A stretch of DNA of 64,000 nucleotides from Aspidiotus rigidus (lineage: Eukaryota > Arthropoda > Insecta > Hemiptera > Diaspididae): contig JAVHKY010000071.1 in NCBI GenBank assembly GCA_035079385.1, forward strand, positions 746,001 through 810,000, written 5' to 3'. Positions 1-9,594 of the stretch are shown piece by piece. The stretch's first letter is position 1; every line of letters begins with the position of its first letter. The notes below the pieces were generated by a model. The model did not search any database and was not told the DNA's origin. It saw only the letters and a program-made list of their open reading frames with translations. A program made the translations under genes and the position numbers.

Positions 1-347
1 TCCACTTCCAACTTCCAACTACTCACGTTCGACTTCCAAATAACTTCCCATCCTTGTAATGAAACTCATAACAGGAAGTTAAGCCAACAGTCAATTAGCT
101 AACAGCGCTTTACTAACTCCGGATTGAAAACCCTGTCCTTAATGATGGATATTCCGACAGCGTTCTCATTGCGTTTTGCGTCTTAATTATGTTTGACCTT
201 TGTAATCGGTATCAGTAGGTTAGAGCCACCATGTAGGAACGGAACATGAAATATAATAGTGTCTTTACTTTCACAATACGTTTGCAAATTGAAAAGATTG
301 GTGTAACAATTAAATTTGATACGTTCAAATCACAAGCTTACTTATTT
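1..347. other. Intergenic, no feature recognised
   Basis: AT-rich unique-looking sequence with no coding signal; it ends at the target-site duplication of the outer hAT-like element. Confidence 0.5.
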
Positions 348-450
348 CATTTCAACAGGGCTTGCACAATAACAGTTATTTTTTTTTTCGGTCAACTGTT
401 ATAACCGAAATGAAAATATCAATTTTGACCAATTGACCGTTAACCGTTAT

Positions 451-1177
451 AATTGAGGAGTTATCTGTCAAAAGGGCGTCCTTCGGTCAAAACATTGATT
501 GAAAAAATCGTTTTGAAGTTTCAATGTGAAATAACTTTTGATGGAGTGATTTATTGTAAAAAAGTTATTCTTTGAAATTTGTTCAGTTTTTCTCTGTGAA
601 TATAACGCTCAATTATCTTCTTTGTAAAATGAGTAATATTTATTTAAAAATGTTAGAAAGTAGAGTACCTCGGACGCCCTTTTAATCGAAATGAGGAAAT
701 TTAGAAAATTTTTGGTTTGGGTGGCCATCTTATTTTTGTTATCAGTCTTTGAACGCGTTACACTCTTTGAAGTTTGAACTTCGAACAGCTCCTTCATTAT
801 TGTCTAGTTTACTTCTTTTTGAGAATATTTTTAAAAAATACATATAATCCTGGGCGGCGATTTGACTAACAAAACTTCAACAAAGTACGCACGCATTTCC
901 ATAACTGAATAAGTACCTACAAACGGCAGTTGAACAAAGTTCGCGATCTTTGTTCGTACTTCATCAAAGTTTATCAGTGGAATATTGCCACCCGCCTCGT
1001 ATTTAAATCTTCGTCTGCGTGTATAATATTTCCGTATTTTAGCAGATATGGGGGTTCAAATATGATGTTTTGAAGTTGGAATATAATAGTTTGAATCATA
1101 AGGAATTCAAAAATTACAAATTTCCAAAAAAGGGCGTCCGCCCGACAGACGCCCTTTTGACAGATAACTCCTCAATT
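451..1177. mobile_element. Nested TIR element, AATT-bounded family member 1
   Basis: A perfect 30-bp terminal inverted repeat occurs at 451-480 and 1148-1177, starting AATTGAGGAGTTATCTG. AATT may be a 4-bp target duplication (it is self-complementary, so this cannot be decided by eye). Internal copies of the GGACGCCCTTTT motif lie near 672 and 1130. It resembles the element at 46296-46976. No coding capacity. Confidence 0.7.
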
Positions 1178-1221
1178 GACGATCGATCTTGACCGATTGA
1201 CCGTTAACCGTTATTTTTCGG

Positions 1222-1742
1222 TTATAACTAGGGCAAGTAAAAATATTTTTCACATATTTTTTTCGCTACTAGCTATGACGTAAATAGTTCGAAAACCATC
1301 CATTTCATCATACCCTGGGTACCCCATTGAAATTTAATAGCACATATTTTTACATATTTTGTGAAAAAAAAAAAATTTCACATATTTTCCATGTTTTCCC
1401 TAAAAGCTAATTTTAACTCGATTTCTCGCAACTTATTGTGAAATTTTGGACATTTTTAAAGATAATAGGCAAAGTTTTTTGTTCAACAACCTGCACATGC
1501 ATGTGTTCATCGACTGAAATCAAAGTCTTTTTTAATATTTCTTTTATCTAATTGATTTTTAGAATTTTTTGTACTCAAAATTACGTACTTTTCTAATACT
1601 TCTTGTATTTAATTGATTTTTAGAACTTTTTGTTCTCAAAATGACGTTTTCTTAAAACAAATTTATTAGCACATATTTCCACATATTTTGAGGTTTAAAA
1701 AAAATTATTCAGACGGATAAACAAATATTTTTACTTGCCCTA
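1222..1742. mobile_element. Nested hAT-like MITE with perfect 8-bp TSD
   Basis: The terminal inverted repeat TAGGGCAAGTAAAAATATTT occurs at both ends. It is flanked by perfect GTTATAAC copies at 1214-1221 and 1743-1750. The interior is AT-rich with repeated 'cacatatttt' and 'cttttctaat' motifs and no ORF. It inserted into the element at 356-1945, so it is younger. Confidence 0.85.
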
Positions 1743-2133
1743 GTTATAACTGTTATTTGACCGAAAATTCTAGGTCTTCTAACAACGTTAACTAAAAATT
1801 TTAGGACTTTGACCGAAATATTTTTCAACATTTAACAGTTATTGGTCAAAATACAGCTTGACCGATAACCGATAACCAAAAAAATTTGTGAGGTCATTTG
1901 ACCGACAACCGTTAACCGTTAAAAAAATTTCGGTCGCAAGCCCTGCATTTTAATGACTATCAGATGACTATAAATGGAACCAAACGTCTTAATTACAACT
2001 GAAAAGAATAAAAGTGATGGAATATGAATTCTTGAAATTGGTCTAAACAATGTAAATGGTGATTAAGCGGCAGGTAGAGCAAAATATAAATTAATGAATG
2101 AACGTTGAGTATCCTGATCATGAAATTGGTATC

Positions 2134-2382
2134 TAGCATTGACTACAGACGTACTAAACAAATACTCGCATTGTTGAAAAAGTTTTCACATTGCTGGACA
2201 CAACCACCAGAATGTGCTGCATGTTAAGACTCAGGTGTAAGAGAGAGGGAAAGATGTTCTGTCTCATTTGCTCTGCTGGAGTACTGGTCAACACGCAGCA
2301 CGCTCTTGTGGTAGTATCCAGCAAAATGAAAATTTTCTCAACAATACGAGTATTTGTTTGATACGTGTGTAGTTAATGTAGC
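2134..2382. mobile_element. Fold-back MITE of about 250 bp
   Basis: Nearly the whole element is an imperfect inverted repeat: ATTGACTACAGACGTACTAA at the left pairs with the complement of ...GTGTGTAGTTAATGTAG at the right, and the CAAATACTCG / CGAGTATTTG blocks match. Its central 'ggtgtaagagagaggg' resembles the middle of the element at 4079-4335. Confidence 0.65.
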
Positions 2383-2885
2383 CAGTTAAAATGATTGTAT
2401 TTAATGTTAGCAAATTGTTGTGTCTTCATTTTCGTTTCCAATCTGAGTTTGTAGTTCTCCTAATCCATAGAACTTGAATACTTGAGTGGAAAGTATGAGG
2501 TAGGTATGAACTTTGACTGGATATGAACAGTTTGGATGAATAATAATCATAATAGCCCAGGTTTCTGTGACATCAATCAGTAAATAACTAAATGCAAGAT
2601 TAGCCATCTTGTTAATCCAGCTGGCAACTGATATGGTGACTCCGTAAGAATAACATGGGGAGCGCAGATTATAACGTAAATAATTTGGAATGAGACTTGA
2701 TTAAAAAATCAGACATATATAATTAGTATCTTTAAGCTTCTCAGCGTTTACTCATCAATCTCTAAATATTAAGAAATTTGTTATGATTGAACAAAAATAC
2801 AATGATCTTAGCTCCTTGTGTTATTCTTATGGGAGTCAACATGTCAATTGGATCAACATTAATGGGTAGTTTTGCTAGCAGTTAT
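2383..2885. other. Intergenic, no feature recognised
   Basis: AT-rich sequence with short random ORFs only. Confidence 0.4.
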
Positions 2886-3312
2886 TTACTGTTTAGCACG
2901 GTACATTATAGAGGTATTGACACGATGCAAAATTTCTGTCATGCAAAATTTCTGTCGTACAAACTGTGTTAATTCATACGGAATTCCGCTACGCTCGCAG
3001 CGATCGTTTGAATACCTTCCACACCCCACCTTGTCGGAATCTTACCGCAGGTATCCTAATATTGACGAAATTTTCGAGGGTTGTAAAAGATGAAGAAATT
3101 CACCTAAGAAGATGAATTTTTTTTTTAATAAGTAGAGCATAGTAAGTTGTCTATTTGTATCCAGTTTCAGATTTTTAGGTCAATACCTGATTCCTCTACA
3201 AATTTTTAAAAATTGATATTTACATCACATAGTATTCATGTAGTTTTCCTGCCTAGTTATATTATACCTTGCAACGTTCCTAGCGTAGATTATATCAACT
3301 GACACAAATCAT
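2886..3312 (+). repeat. Dispersed repeat, copy 1 (inverted copy at 43962-44395)
   Basis: The block from about 2886 to 3312 ('gtacattatagaggtat' through 'gcaacgttcctagcg') returns as the reverse complement at 43962-44395 with point changes and small indels. It has no coding capacity. The sharing shows a transposed or duplicated unit, family unknown. Confidence 0.75.
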
Positions 3313-3408
3313 GCGTCATGCGACAATTCGGACCGGGCATATTATCTTAACCACAAAACTAGTATTCCTTTTCTTCCCAATCGATATTATAGAAAAGTGT
3401 TTTTTTAA

Positions 3409-3471
3409 ACTTAGGTAACAAAAGTGAATAAATTGAAGGCAACAAAAATCGCGTTTATCATAAGGCGTCGA
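3409..3471 (+). repeat. Short dispersed repeat, inverted copy in RASA3 intron 2
   Basis: 'aacttaggtaacaaaagtga' and about 40 further bases recur as the reverse complement near 12590-12655. This is a shared fragment of an unidentified interspersed repeat. Confidence 0.6.
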
Positions 3472-3644
3472 TTAAAGATACCTAAAAGAGACAAGAAAGC
3501 TAACTTCGTTAGATCTAGTGTTCCACCGCACGCCAGCACAGTGACACAGTTTTCTTAGGCTAAATTAACATTGCGCGTATGGAGAGTTAGCTATCTTGTT
3601 TCTTTTAGGTATCTATAGCGTCGATACAGTATGCGAGTAGTATA

Positions 3645-4016
3645 TGGACTGTGTTATTTGTGATAACAAAAATATCGACTGATATCGATTTGTTTGGCAA
3701 GAGTACTCATTCTGCAAGAAATTTATCCAACGAGAAATTTGCTCCCACAAGAAATACACGGGGAGCAAAGATCAGTATGAAATTGATCAACAATTAAAAC
3801 GGATTTTGCGGAAAAAAGTTTATATCATTATAGTATGTGAGTAATCGACTTCTGAAAATGAACTTTTTTTCCCTCAATTCTTCCTCATTTTTGATTAATA
3901 CCATATGATCGATTTGCTTCCCATGTTTTCTTATGGGGAGCAAATTTGCGATTGGATAGATTTCCTGCAGAATGAGTACTCTTGCCAAACGAATGACGTC
4001 ACAATAACACAGTCCA
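3645..4016. mobile_element. TIR element of 372 bp, TGGACTG family copy 1
   Basis: Ends TGGACTGTGTTAT / ATAACACAGTCCA. Inside them is a long inverted repeat: 'ggcaagagtactcattctgc' pairs with 'gcagaatgagtactcttgcc'. The core 'cacggggagcaaagatcagt' is shared with 44429-44788. No transposase. Confidence 0.7.
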
Positions 4017-4078
4017 TTCGGACCGGGCATATTGTGGGATCGCTAGCGTCGCCTATGTAAAATACCTAGAAAGTATTG

Positions 4079-4335
4079 ACATTGACTATATACACTTCGT
4101 AAGCAGACGTACAAACCTTTTGTTAAAAGAGTTGTCGTTTCGTTGGAAACTGCTACCTGAGTGCGCTGGGTGTTAACCGTTGGTGCAAAGGAGAGAGAAC
4201 ATACATCCCTCTCTGTTACATCCACGTCTTAACACCTGGCGCGATTTGTTATTCGTTTCCAACGTGCGTCCGAAAACCGACAACATTTTAACAATAGGTT
4301 TGTACGTCTGCTTACGAAGTGTATATAGTCAATGG
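4079..4335. mobile_element. Fold-back MITE of about 257 bp
   Basis: The first 40 bp (ATTGACTATATACACTTCGT...) is the reverse complement of the last 40 bp, and further inner blocks pair. Size and centre match the element at 2134-2382, so the two are probably one family. Confidence 0.7.
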
Positions 4336-4740
4336 TACTGATGAGCGAACGGTGATCGTGACTTGAAACCAAAGGTAATTTTTTAGTTTTTCTTAAATTT
4401 ATGAATTTAGGCGTGTACTTGTAAGGAACAAAATTGAAGAGTGGAAAATTTTCTTTCAAATGATCATATTTTTGAGAGATTTTAGAAAATTCAAAAGTTT
4501 TGCGCGATGCTAGCGCTACCCGGTCCGAATTACTAGCCAAAGAGCGAAAGCGACGTTTTGAATGACGAGTTCGGAGTTTCGCGAAACGAGGCGAAGCCGA
4601 GCCGAACGAGTCATTCAAAACATTCAAGTCGCTCGCTTCTTGTCTTGGAAGATATTTTTTTTAACGAACGTCGCGAAAGCGTGTTTTACGTGCTGTTTTT
4701 TAGGAGCGAAAGCGTTCATTCTGCAACATCACGAGCGAGT
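4336..4740. other. Intergenic; short inverted 'aattcggaccggg' copies
   Basis: CGGACCGGG-type motifs near 3330, 4020 and (inverted) 4520 may mark the ends of an older element enclosing 3330-4530. 4560-4740 is GC-richer with an imperfect 'gaacgagtc/gcgag' repeat. No gene seen. Confidence 0.35.
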
Positions 4741-7090
4741 TAGTGATTATTCATGAGTGTCTGGAGAAGTATTTCTACAGGACAAGGGTCCCAAGAGATT
4801 CCACATATATTCACCAGTTGAATGATCGCTCAAATTTTCATATTTTATTCGATTCTCTTGCAAAATTGAGCTTAGTTCGACTAAGGCCCTGAGTATGATT
4901 GAAGCTGGTGGAAGACTCGTTGTTTCAGATGACAAGGGAAAGTATGGAACCAAGAATCTTGTCTTCCGTTGTAAACTCGCAATAAAAAATTAGTCAGATT
5001 GCCTCTATCGATGAAAGCGGGCAAGAGTGTGATCATTCTTGTTGTGTCAGTCGAAAGAGTGAATTTTCAGGGAAGATCGTCATCCGTTGTAAACTGACGG
5101 TGAAAAAATAGCTACGGTGCCTAAAAATGATTCATTTTACAGTATTTAAATGAATTTTGAGTATTTTAAGAATTAAATTGATGTTACTCGAAGGAAACGC
5201 AGCGTAGAGTTGAAAAAATATGATTGAAACATTTTGAAAAGCACCAAAATGGGTTGATGGGCTCAAAAAGAATAAAAATTTCCCAAAAGCAAAAAATCGC
5301 TCGAACTTGTAAACTTTACTCATTTCTTAGGTGAAATTTAGGGTAGATTCCGGAAAAAAATGATTAAAAAATTCTGAACAGCACGCAAATGGTTCAATAG
5401 GACCAACAACATTTCTTCAAAACAGGAAATTGTTCAGGTTTTCGAATAAAAAGAACGTGTCCAAAACTAAGCAAACAATTCTTCTGTTGTATTCTGGCTG
5501 TAGAAGATCAGCTAGGGCAATGTATTTGATCGAAGAAGGCAATTTGTGAAGTTTCTCATTGTTCCACGGGGTGGAGGAAACAATTCTGAGAAGCTTCTCT
5601 GTTGATAGCTAGCAGTGAAAGATTGGCTGAAGTCCCTACCTGAATCAAAAGGGGAAAATGTGCCCCAATTCTCGTTTTGTTGGCTTCTAGGGAGAATGTG
5701 ACCGAAAGGCTACTCTACTGTTGAATGCTACCGAATAGAAGTCGGTGAATGCCTTGCAGGTAAACATTCCGGTACTCGTTGTTTTCGCGACAATGGAAGG
5801 TACAGAAGGTACAGTACCGAGCAGCACTCGCGGTGAGAGATCAGGTGAAGCCCTGCGTGTGATTGGGTAACCAATGCACAACGATTCCTCGATGTTCCAA
5901 ACAAAGATGGTTGTGCTACAAAGAAGATTGTCTTCCAATATGAGCTTGTGGAGAGAGATTGGCTAGGTTCCCGCGTGCAAATGAAGCGGGCAAATGCACA
6001 CGAGAAGCTCATTGTTTCCGGCGGAGAGTAAAATTATGATCAAGACGATCGTCCTCTGTCGGTCGCTTGCGGTGAGAGATCAGCTACTGGCCCGCGTGTG
6101 GTTAAAGCGGGCAAGTGCACGTGAGTAACTTGTTGTGTTGGACAGTAAATGGAATATGACTGAGAACATTGTCCTCTGCTGATCGCTCGCGGTGAGAGAT
6201 CGAGTATAACCCCGTGTATGATTGATGCGGGAAAATACACGTGAGTAGCTCGTTGTTTTAGAAAGTGAACGAAATATGACCAAGAAGATTGTCCTCCTTT
6301 GTTATCTCACGGCAAAAGATTGTCTAAAGCCCCGTGTACGATTGAAGTCCTTGAAAGTAGCTCGTTGTTTTAGACGGTGAATGAAATATGACTGGGAAGC
6401 CTGGATGAAAAAGTTACTTACGTGCATTTCCTGCATCAATGCTTTGTTTTCATCAGACACGGGAACCTGGCCAATCTATCACCGCGAGCTCATAATGGAG
6501 GATGATCTTCTTGGTCATAGGTACCATTCACCACCTGGACAAGGAGCCACTGTCAAGAACTTATTCTCTTTGATCGCACTTGGGGCTATAGCTGATCTCC
6601 CGGCATGAGCTCAACACAGAGGACCGTCTTCTTGGCCATATTTGATTCTTCACCTGAAACATCCTGCTACTCTCCTGCACTTCCCCGCTTCAACTGTACG
6701 CGTGGCAATCGCCAATCTCTCACCACGAGCGATCAACAGAAGATGATCTTCTTGTTCATATTTCATTTTCCCCTGAAACAACGAGCTCTTCTTGTGCACT
6801 TGCCCATGTTGAGCATACGCCGAGCTGTAGCCAATCTCTCACTGCGAGCAATCAACAGAGGATGATCTTCTCGGTAACTTTCCTGCCATCGTCTGGAATA
6901 ACGAGGAATTCTCATCCAACTCTGATCGTACGTGGGACTTTGACCGATCTCTGATCGCGAGCTAACAACGGAGGACGATCTTCTTGACAACATTCCCTTC
7001 ACAGTTGGGAATAACGAGGAGTTAGCTGTCTTGCATTTGCCCACTCTGATCGGATGCGGAAACCTAGCTAATATCGAACAATGAGTGCAT
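4740..7090. repeat. Inverted array of about 120-bp tandem repeats (fold-back-like)
   Basis: In the left arm the unit 'ctcgcggtgagagatc' recurs at about 5825, 5946, 6064, 6186 and 6306, with decayed copies back to about 4970. In the right arm its reverse complement 'gatctctcaccgcgag' recurs at about 6471, 6592, 6711, 6830 and 6949. The arms face each other across 6400-6465. Each unit also carries 'cgggcaagtgcac' and 'gaagatygtcctctg'. No long ORF is supported. The layout resembles Drosophila Foldback-type elements. Confidence 0.7.
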
Positions 7091-7159
7091 GAAGACAGAA
7101 CACGAGTTCCCGGAATTTTTGACCATTTTTTTTAGAAAAAATAACCACTTTCACTCAAA

Positions 7160-7840
7160 ATGAACATTATCTATCATAATTACAGACTCGTTATCATCAT
7201 TTTCAGTCATCCAAAATATCTTCTCGCAAAACCCCATTATTCAAAGAATCCACACTACCATCAACATCATAACACAAGCTACATCATCCATAACCCTGGT
7301 ATGGATTCCTTCACACATTGGACTAAAACGGAGCGATGTAGTAGACAAAGCAGCCAAAGACTCAAACAATTTCAACACCATGACCCTGTTATGGAAAATT
7401 CCAGTGTCTGATATCAAAAACCACCACGACCACCGCCTCAAAATACTTAAAAAATGGTCTTACCTATGATCTAACCAACTTGAAAACAAACCCCTCCCTA
7501 TCAAGGCTAACCCTCTCAAACCCACAACTTGCAAATAATCTAGAAATGTCTCTTCAATACAATAGACATAAACCATATTTTTATATGCCCTGAACATACA
7601 ACTTTACAAAACTCACTAAACATACCCCACTCTAGAACACAAGCACTCAAAAATGACACCTCATACACAGAACTCATACAATACCTAACCTCAGCCAAGC
7701 TTTTCTCTCTACTTTAAAACCTTTAATTATAGTAAAAATTAGATTGTACCTTTAAAGTTTAATGTAATATACTGTGTATCAAGCTAATAGCCCAAAGCGT
7801 AGCTTAAAAGCTTGTAGAAATAAAATAAAAAAAACAAAAG
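7160..7840 (+). pseudogene. 3' end of a non-LTR retrotransposon (RNase H domain and C-terminus), decayed
   Basis: One frame reads TDSLSSFSVIQNIF then ITLVWIPSHIGLKRSDVVDK at about 7180-7350. This is the DS and WIPSHxG..xD signature of retroelement RNase H. A stop follows at about 7467. A second frame near 7580-7715 reads HIFICPEHTTLQNSLNIPHS and on to YLTSAKLF, the usual C-terminal zinc-ribbon region of I/Jockey-like LINEs. An A-rich tail ends near 7840. It is 5'-truncated with internal stops, and dead. Confidence 0.75.
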
Positions 7841-8162
7841 TGATTCAGCACTGACAGCGTTCATCATACAAGCCCTTGTATTTTCAGATGTGATTGCACT
7901 CGATATTAATGTTTTCCATACCTAATTACAATAAGAATTACGCTAGGAATCTAGTACTCCCATGTGTAATTATGAGTGGAGTAATAGAGTTCCGCACGTA
8001 ATTACAATTGGAATTATGGTTGGAATTTCCAAGCTGGATACTTTTCAGTCAACAGAAAATTCAAATTTTACAGCGGTTGAGGGGCAGTACAGGCCCTCAG
8101 TTAGTAGCGCACTCTAGTGTAGATTTAAACCCCAATATTGGAAAGAGGGATGCAGATGCTTG

Positions 8163-8344
8163 TGTCGTGAGCGCTGCATGTACTGCATGTCTGCGCCACA
8201 GATGATTCGTATGTATTCGATCTTTTTTCTATTGTCAAAAGACACGTTTTGTAATCTCGTAAAAAGAATCATTTATTCGATTAATAATTCTTTAAATTAA
8301 TAATTCTTTAATCTTTGAAGGTGCGCTAATCTGCGCTAACTATA
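8163..8344 (+). repeat. TRIM 5' LTR
   Basis: 182 bp, starting TGTCGTGAGCGCTGCATG and ending GCGCTAACTATA; it lacks the usual CA end. It differs from the 3' LTR at one T/C site in 'cacgttt(t/c)gtaatc'. Confidence 0.9.
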
Positions 8345-8356
8345 TGGTAGCAGAGC
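8345..8356 (+). promoter_or_regulatory. Primer binding site, initiator tRNA-Met
   Basis: TGGTAGCAGAGC follows the LTR with no spacer. It is complementary to the conserved 3' end of eukaryotic initiator tRNA-Met. Confidence 0.8.
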
Positions 8357-8457
8357 AAACGAATTCACACGCCTCAGGGTGAGAGTTTTTCTGGACTCGT
8401 TCCTTCGCATATCCGGATTTCTGATCAATTTGTCATCTCGACTAAACTTCAGAGGCG

Positions 8458-8679
8458 ATGGCCGATCCCGTCGTACAAGCAGAGCTAGAGGCATTCATGC
8501 AATTGGCAATTCCAACCAGTGCTGAAGCCGCTGAAATCCTCAGTGGAAAAAAGCCGAATCCCTCGGTACCAACGATTCGTCGCCTGACCGCCAGGTTACA
8601 AGAAATAATGAAAGCTTTAGCAGCGCTCACGAGTTGTGTCGTGAGCGCTGCATGTACTGCATGTCTGCGCCACAGATGA
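8458..8679 (+). CDS. Short gag-like ORF of the TRIM, truncated
   Basis: Starts MADPVVQAELEAFMQLAI and runs helical, with Ala, Glu and Leu, for about 59 residues. It then runs into the internal copy of the LTR start and stops at 8677-8679. Position after the primer site suggests the remnant of a gag start. No gag domain can be recognised, and the last 14 residues are LTR sequence read by chance. Confidence 0.4.
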   Translation: MADPVVQAELEAFMQLAIPTSAEAAEILSGKKPNPSVPTIRRLTARLQEIMKALAALTSCVVSAACTACLRHR

Positions 8680-8685
8680 TTCGTA
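8637..8685 (+). repeat. Internal partial LTR copy within the TRIM
   Basis: The first 49 bases of the LTR (TGTCGTGAGCG to GATTCGTA) recur after the gag stub, so the element has three LTR starts. Confidence 0.85.
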
Positions 8686-8775
8686 ATGTTTACGTTCGTA
8701 CTTTATCACGTCGTGTTTGTTATTGTTTAATGTTTATCTTTGTTCGAGCACTTCCGTGCGACTTCCGTCGGGGAG

Positions 8776-8957
8776 TGTCGTGAGCGCTGCATGTACTGCA
8801 TGTCTGCGCCACAGATGATTCGTATGTATTCGATCTTTTTTCTATTGTCAAAAGACACGTTTCGTAATCTCGTAAAAAGAATCATTTATTCGATTAATAA
8901 TTCTTTAAATTAATAATTCTTTAATCTTTGAAGGTGCGCTAATCTGCGCTAACTATA
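8776..8957 (+). repeat. TRIM 3' LTR
   Basis: 182 bp, preceded by the polypurine-like run GGGGAG and followed by the TSD GCTTG. It ends 579 bp before the RASA3-like start codon. Confidence 0.9.
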
Positions 8958-8962
8958 GCTTG

Positions 8963-9520
8963 TATCGGAAAACTAGTATGATAATTGGATTTCTCATCGA
9001 AAAATCGTCTTAGTATCGCTTATTTTTATTTACGTCTCAATTAGCCGTATTAATTTATTTTAAGAAAATAGAACTTCTTTCCGATCGTTGATTTGGATAT
9101 ACGTCAATCCAACTTTGTAAAAGGCAGACATTACGTTGGGTCAGTACGATCAGCAGAATTATAGAACATTCTGTCGGTGAGTTGGTACCTGTCAGTACGT
9201 TCTTGCTGATCAGAGATCATTATCACATTCACACCGTGCACCGTTACGGCGTGACACATTATTCGCATCACATCACCATCATAATAATAATAGGTAATAA
9301 TAATGTACCTAGTGCAGTGTCTAGAGTGCCCGTACTTCCTGCCGTCGAAATTTATGAATCGGTACAAAAAGATGAATGAGAATGAATGGAATATTAATAA
9401 TTGTTTGTTATTTTCGTTACGAATGAATATGTGTCTTGTTCGGCTACTGCGTTGTGCCGTCGGTATTCGTCGTTTTAGTTAATCTTCACTTTGTCTTCTT
9501 TATTATATCTAGTTTGTTTG
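8963..9520 (+). other. Upstream/5' UTR region of the RASA3-like gene
   Basis: Probably contains the promoter and the untranslated first exon. No clear TATA box or initiator could be assigned. A short inverted pair 'gatcagcagaa' / 'ttcttgctgatc' lies at 9148-9212. Confidence 0.4.
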
Positions 9521-9589
9521 ATGGAGTATCTAAATAATGGCGGACATTATGAAATCTCGAATCCGTACCGAAGAAAGATTGAAAATTAA
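9521..9589 (+). promoter_or_regulatory. Overlapping upstream ORF of the RASA3-like gene
   Basis: An ATG 16 nt upstream of the main start opens a 22-codon frame ([14 protein letters not shown]...) that overlaps exon 1 in another frame and stops at 9587-9589. Its context is weak (T at -3). If transcribed it could lower initiation at the RasGAP start. The transcription start was not identified. Confidence 0.4.
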
Positions 9590-9594
9590 GATTG
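9537..9594 (+). CDS. RASA3: RASA3-like exon 1 (start codon)
   Basis: Encodes [19 protein letters not shown] and the first base of the next codon. It is the lead-in to C2A strand 1. An in-frame TAA sits at 9531-9533. Donor g|GTAAGA; phase 1. Confidence 0.9.

Larger units (their letters stand above)
356..1945. mobile_element. Outer non-autonomous hAT-like element, host of two nested insertions
   Basis: The ends are CAGGGCTTGC and GCAAGCCCTG. They are flanked by CATTTCAA (348-355) and CATTTTAA (1946-1953), an 8-bp target-site duplication with one mismatch, as expected for hAT transposons. The interior is rich in degenerate GACCGTTAACCGTTAT units, which look like subterminal transposase-binding repeats. 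No transposase frame remains. Two further elements (451-1177 and 1222-1742) sit inside it. Confidence 0.75.
8163..8957 (+). mobile_element. TRIM: miniature LTR retrotransposon, 795 bp
   Basis: There are two 182-bp LTRs (8163-8344 and 8776-8957) with one visible difference. Perfect 5-bp TSDs GCTTG flank it at 8158-8162 and 8958-8962. The primer site TGGTAGCAGAGC at 8345-8356 abuts the 5' LTR and matches the 3' end of initiator tRNA-Met. A purine run GGGGAG lies directly before the 3' LTR. The interior holds only a short gag-like start and an extra 49-bp copy of the LTR start. It has no pol, so it must have moved in trans. Confidence 0.92.
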
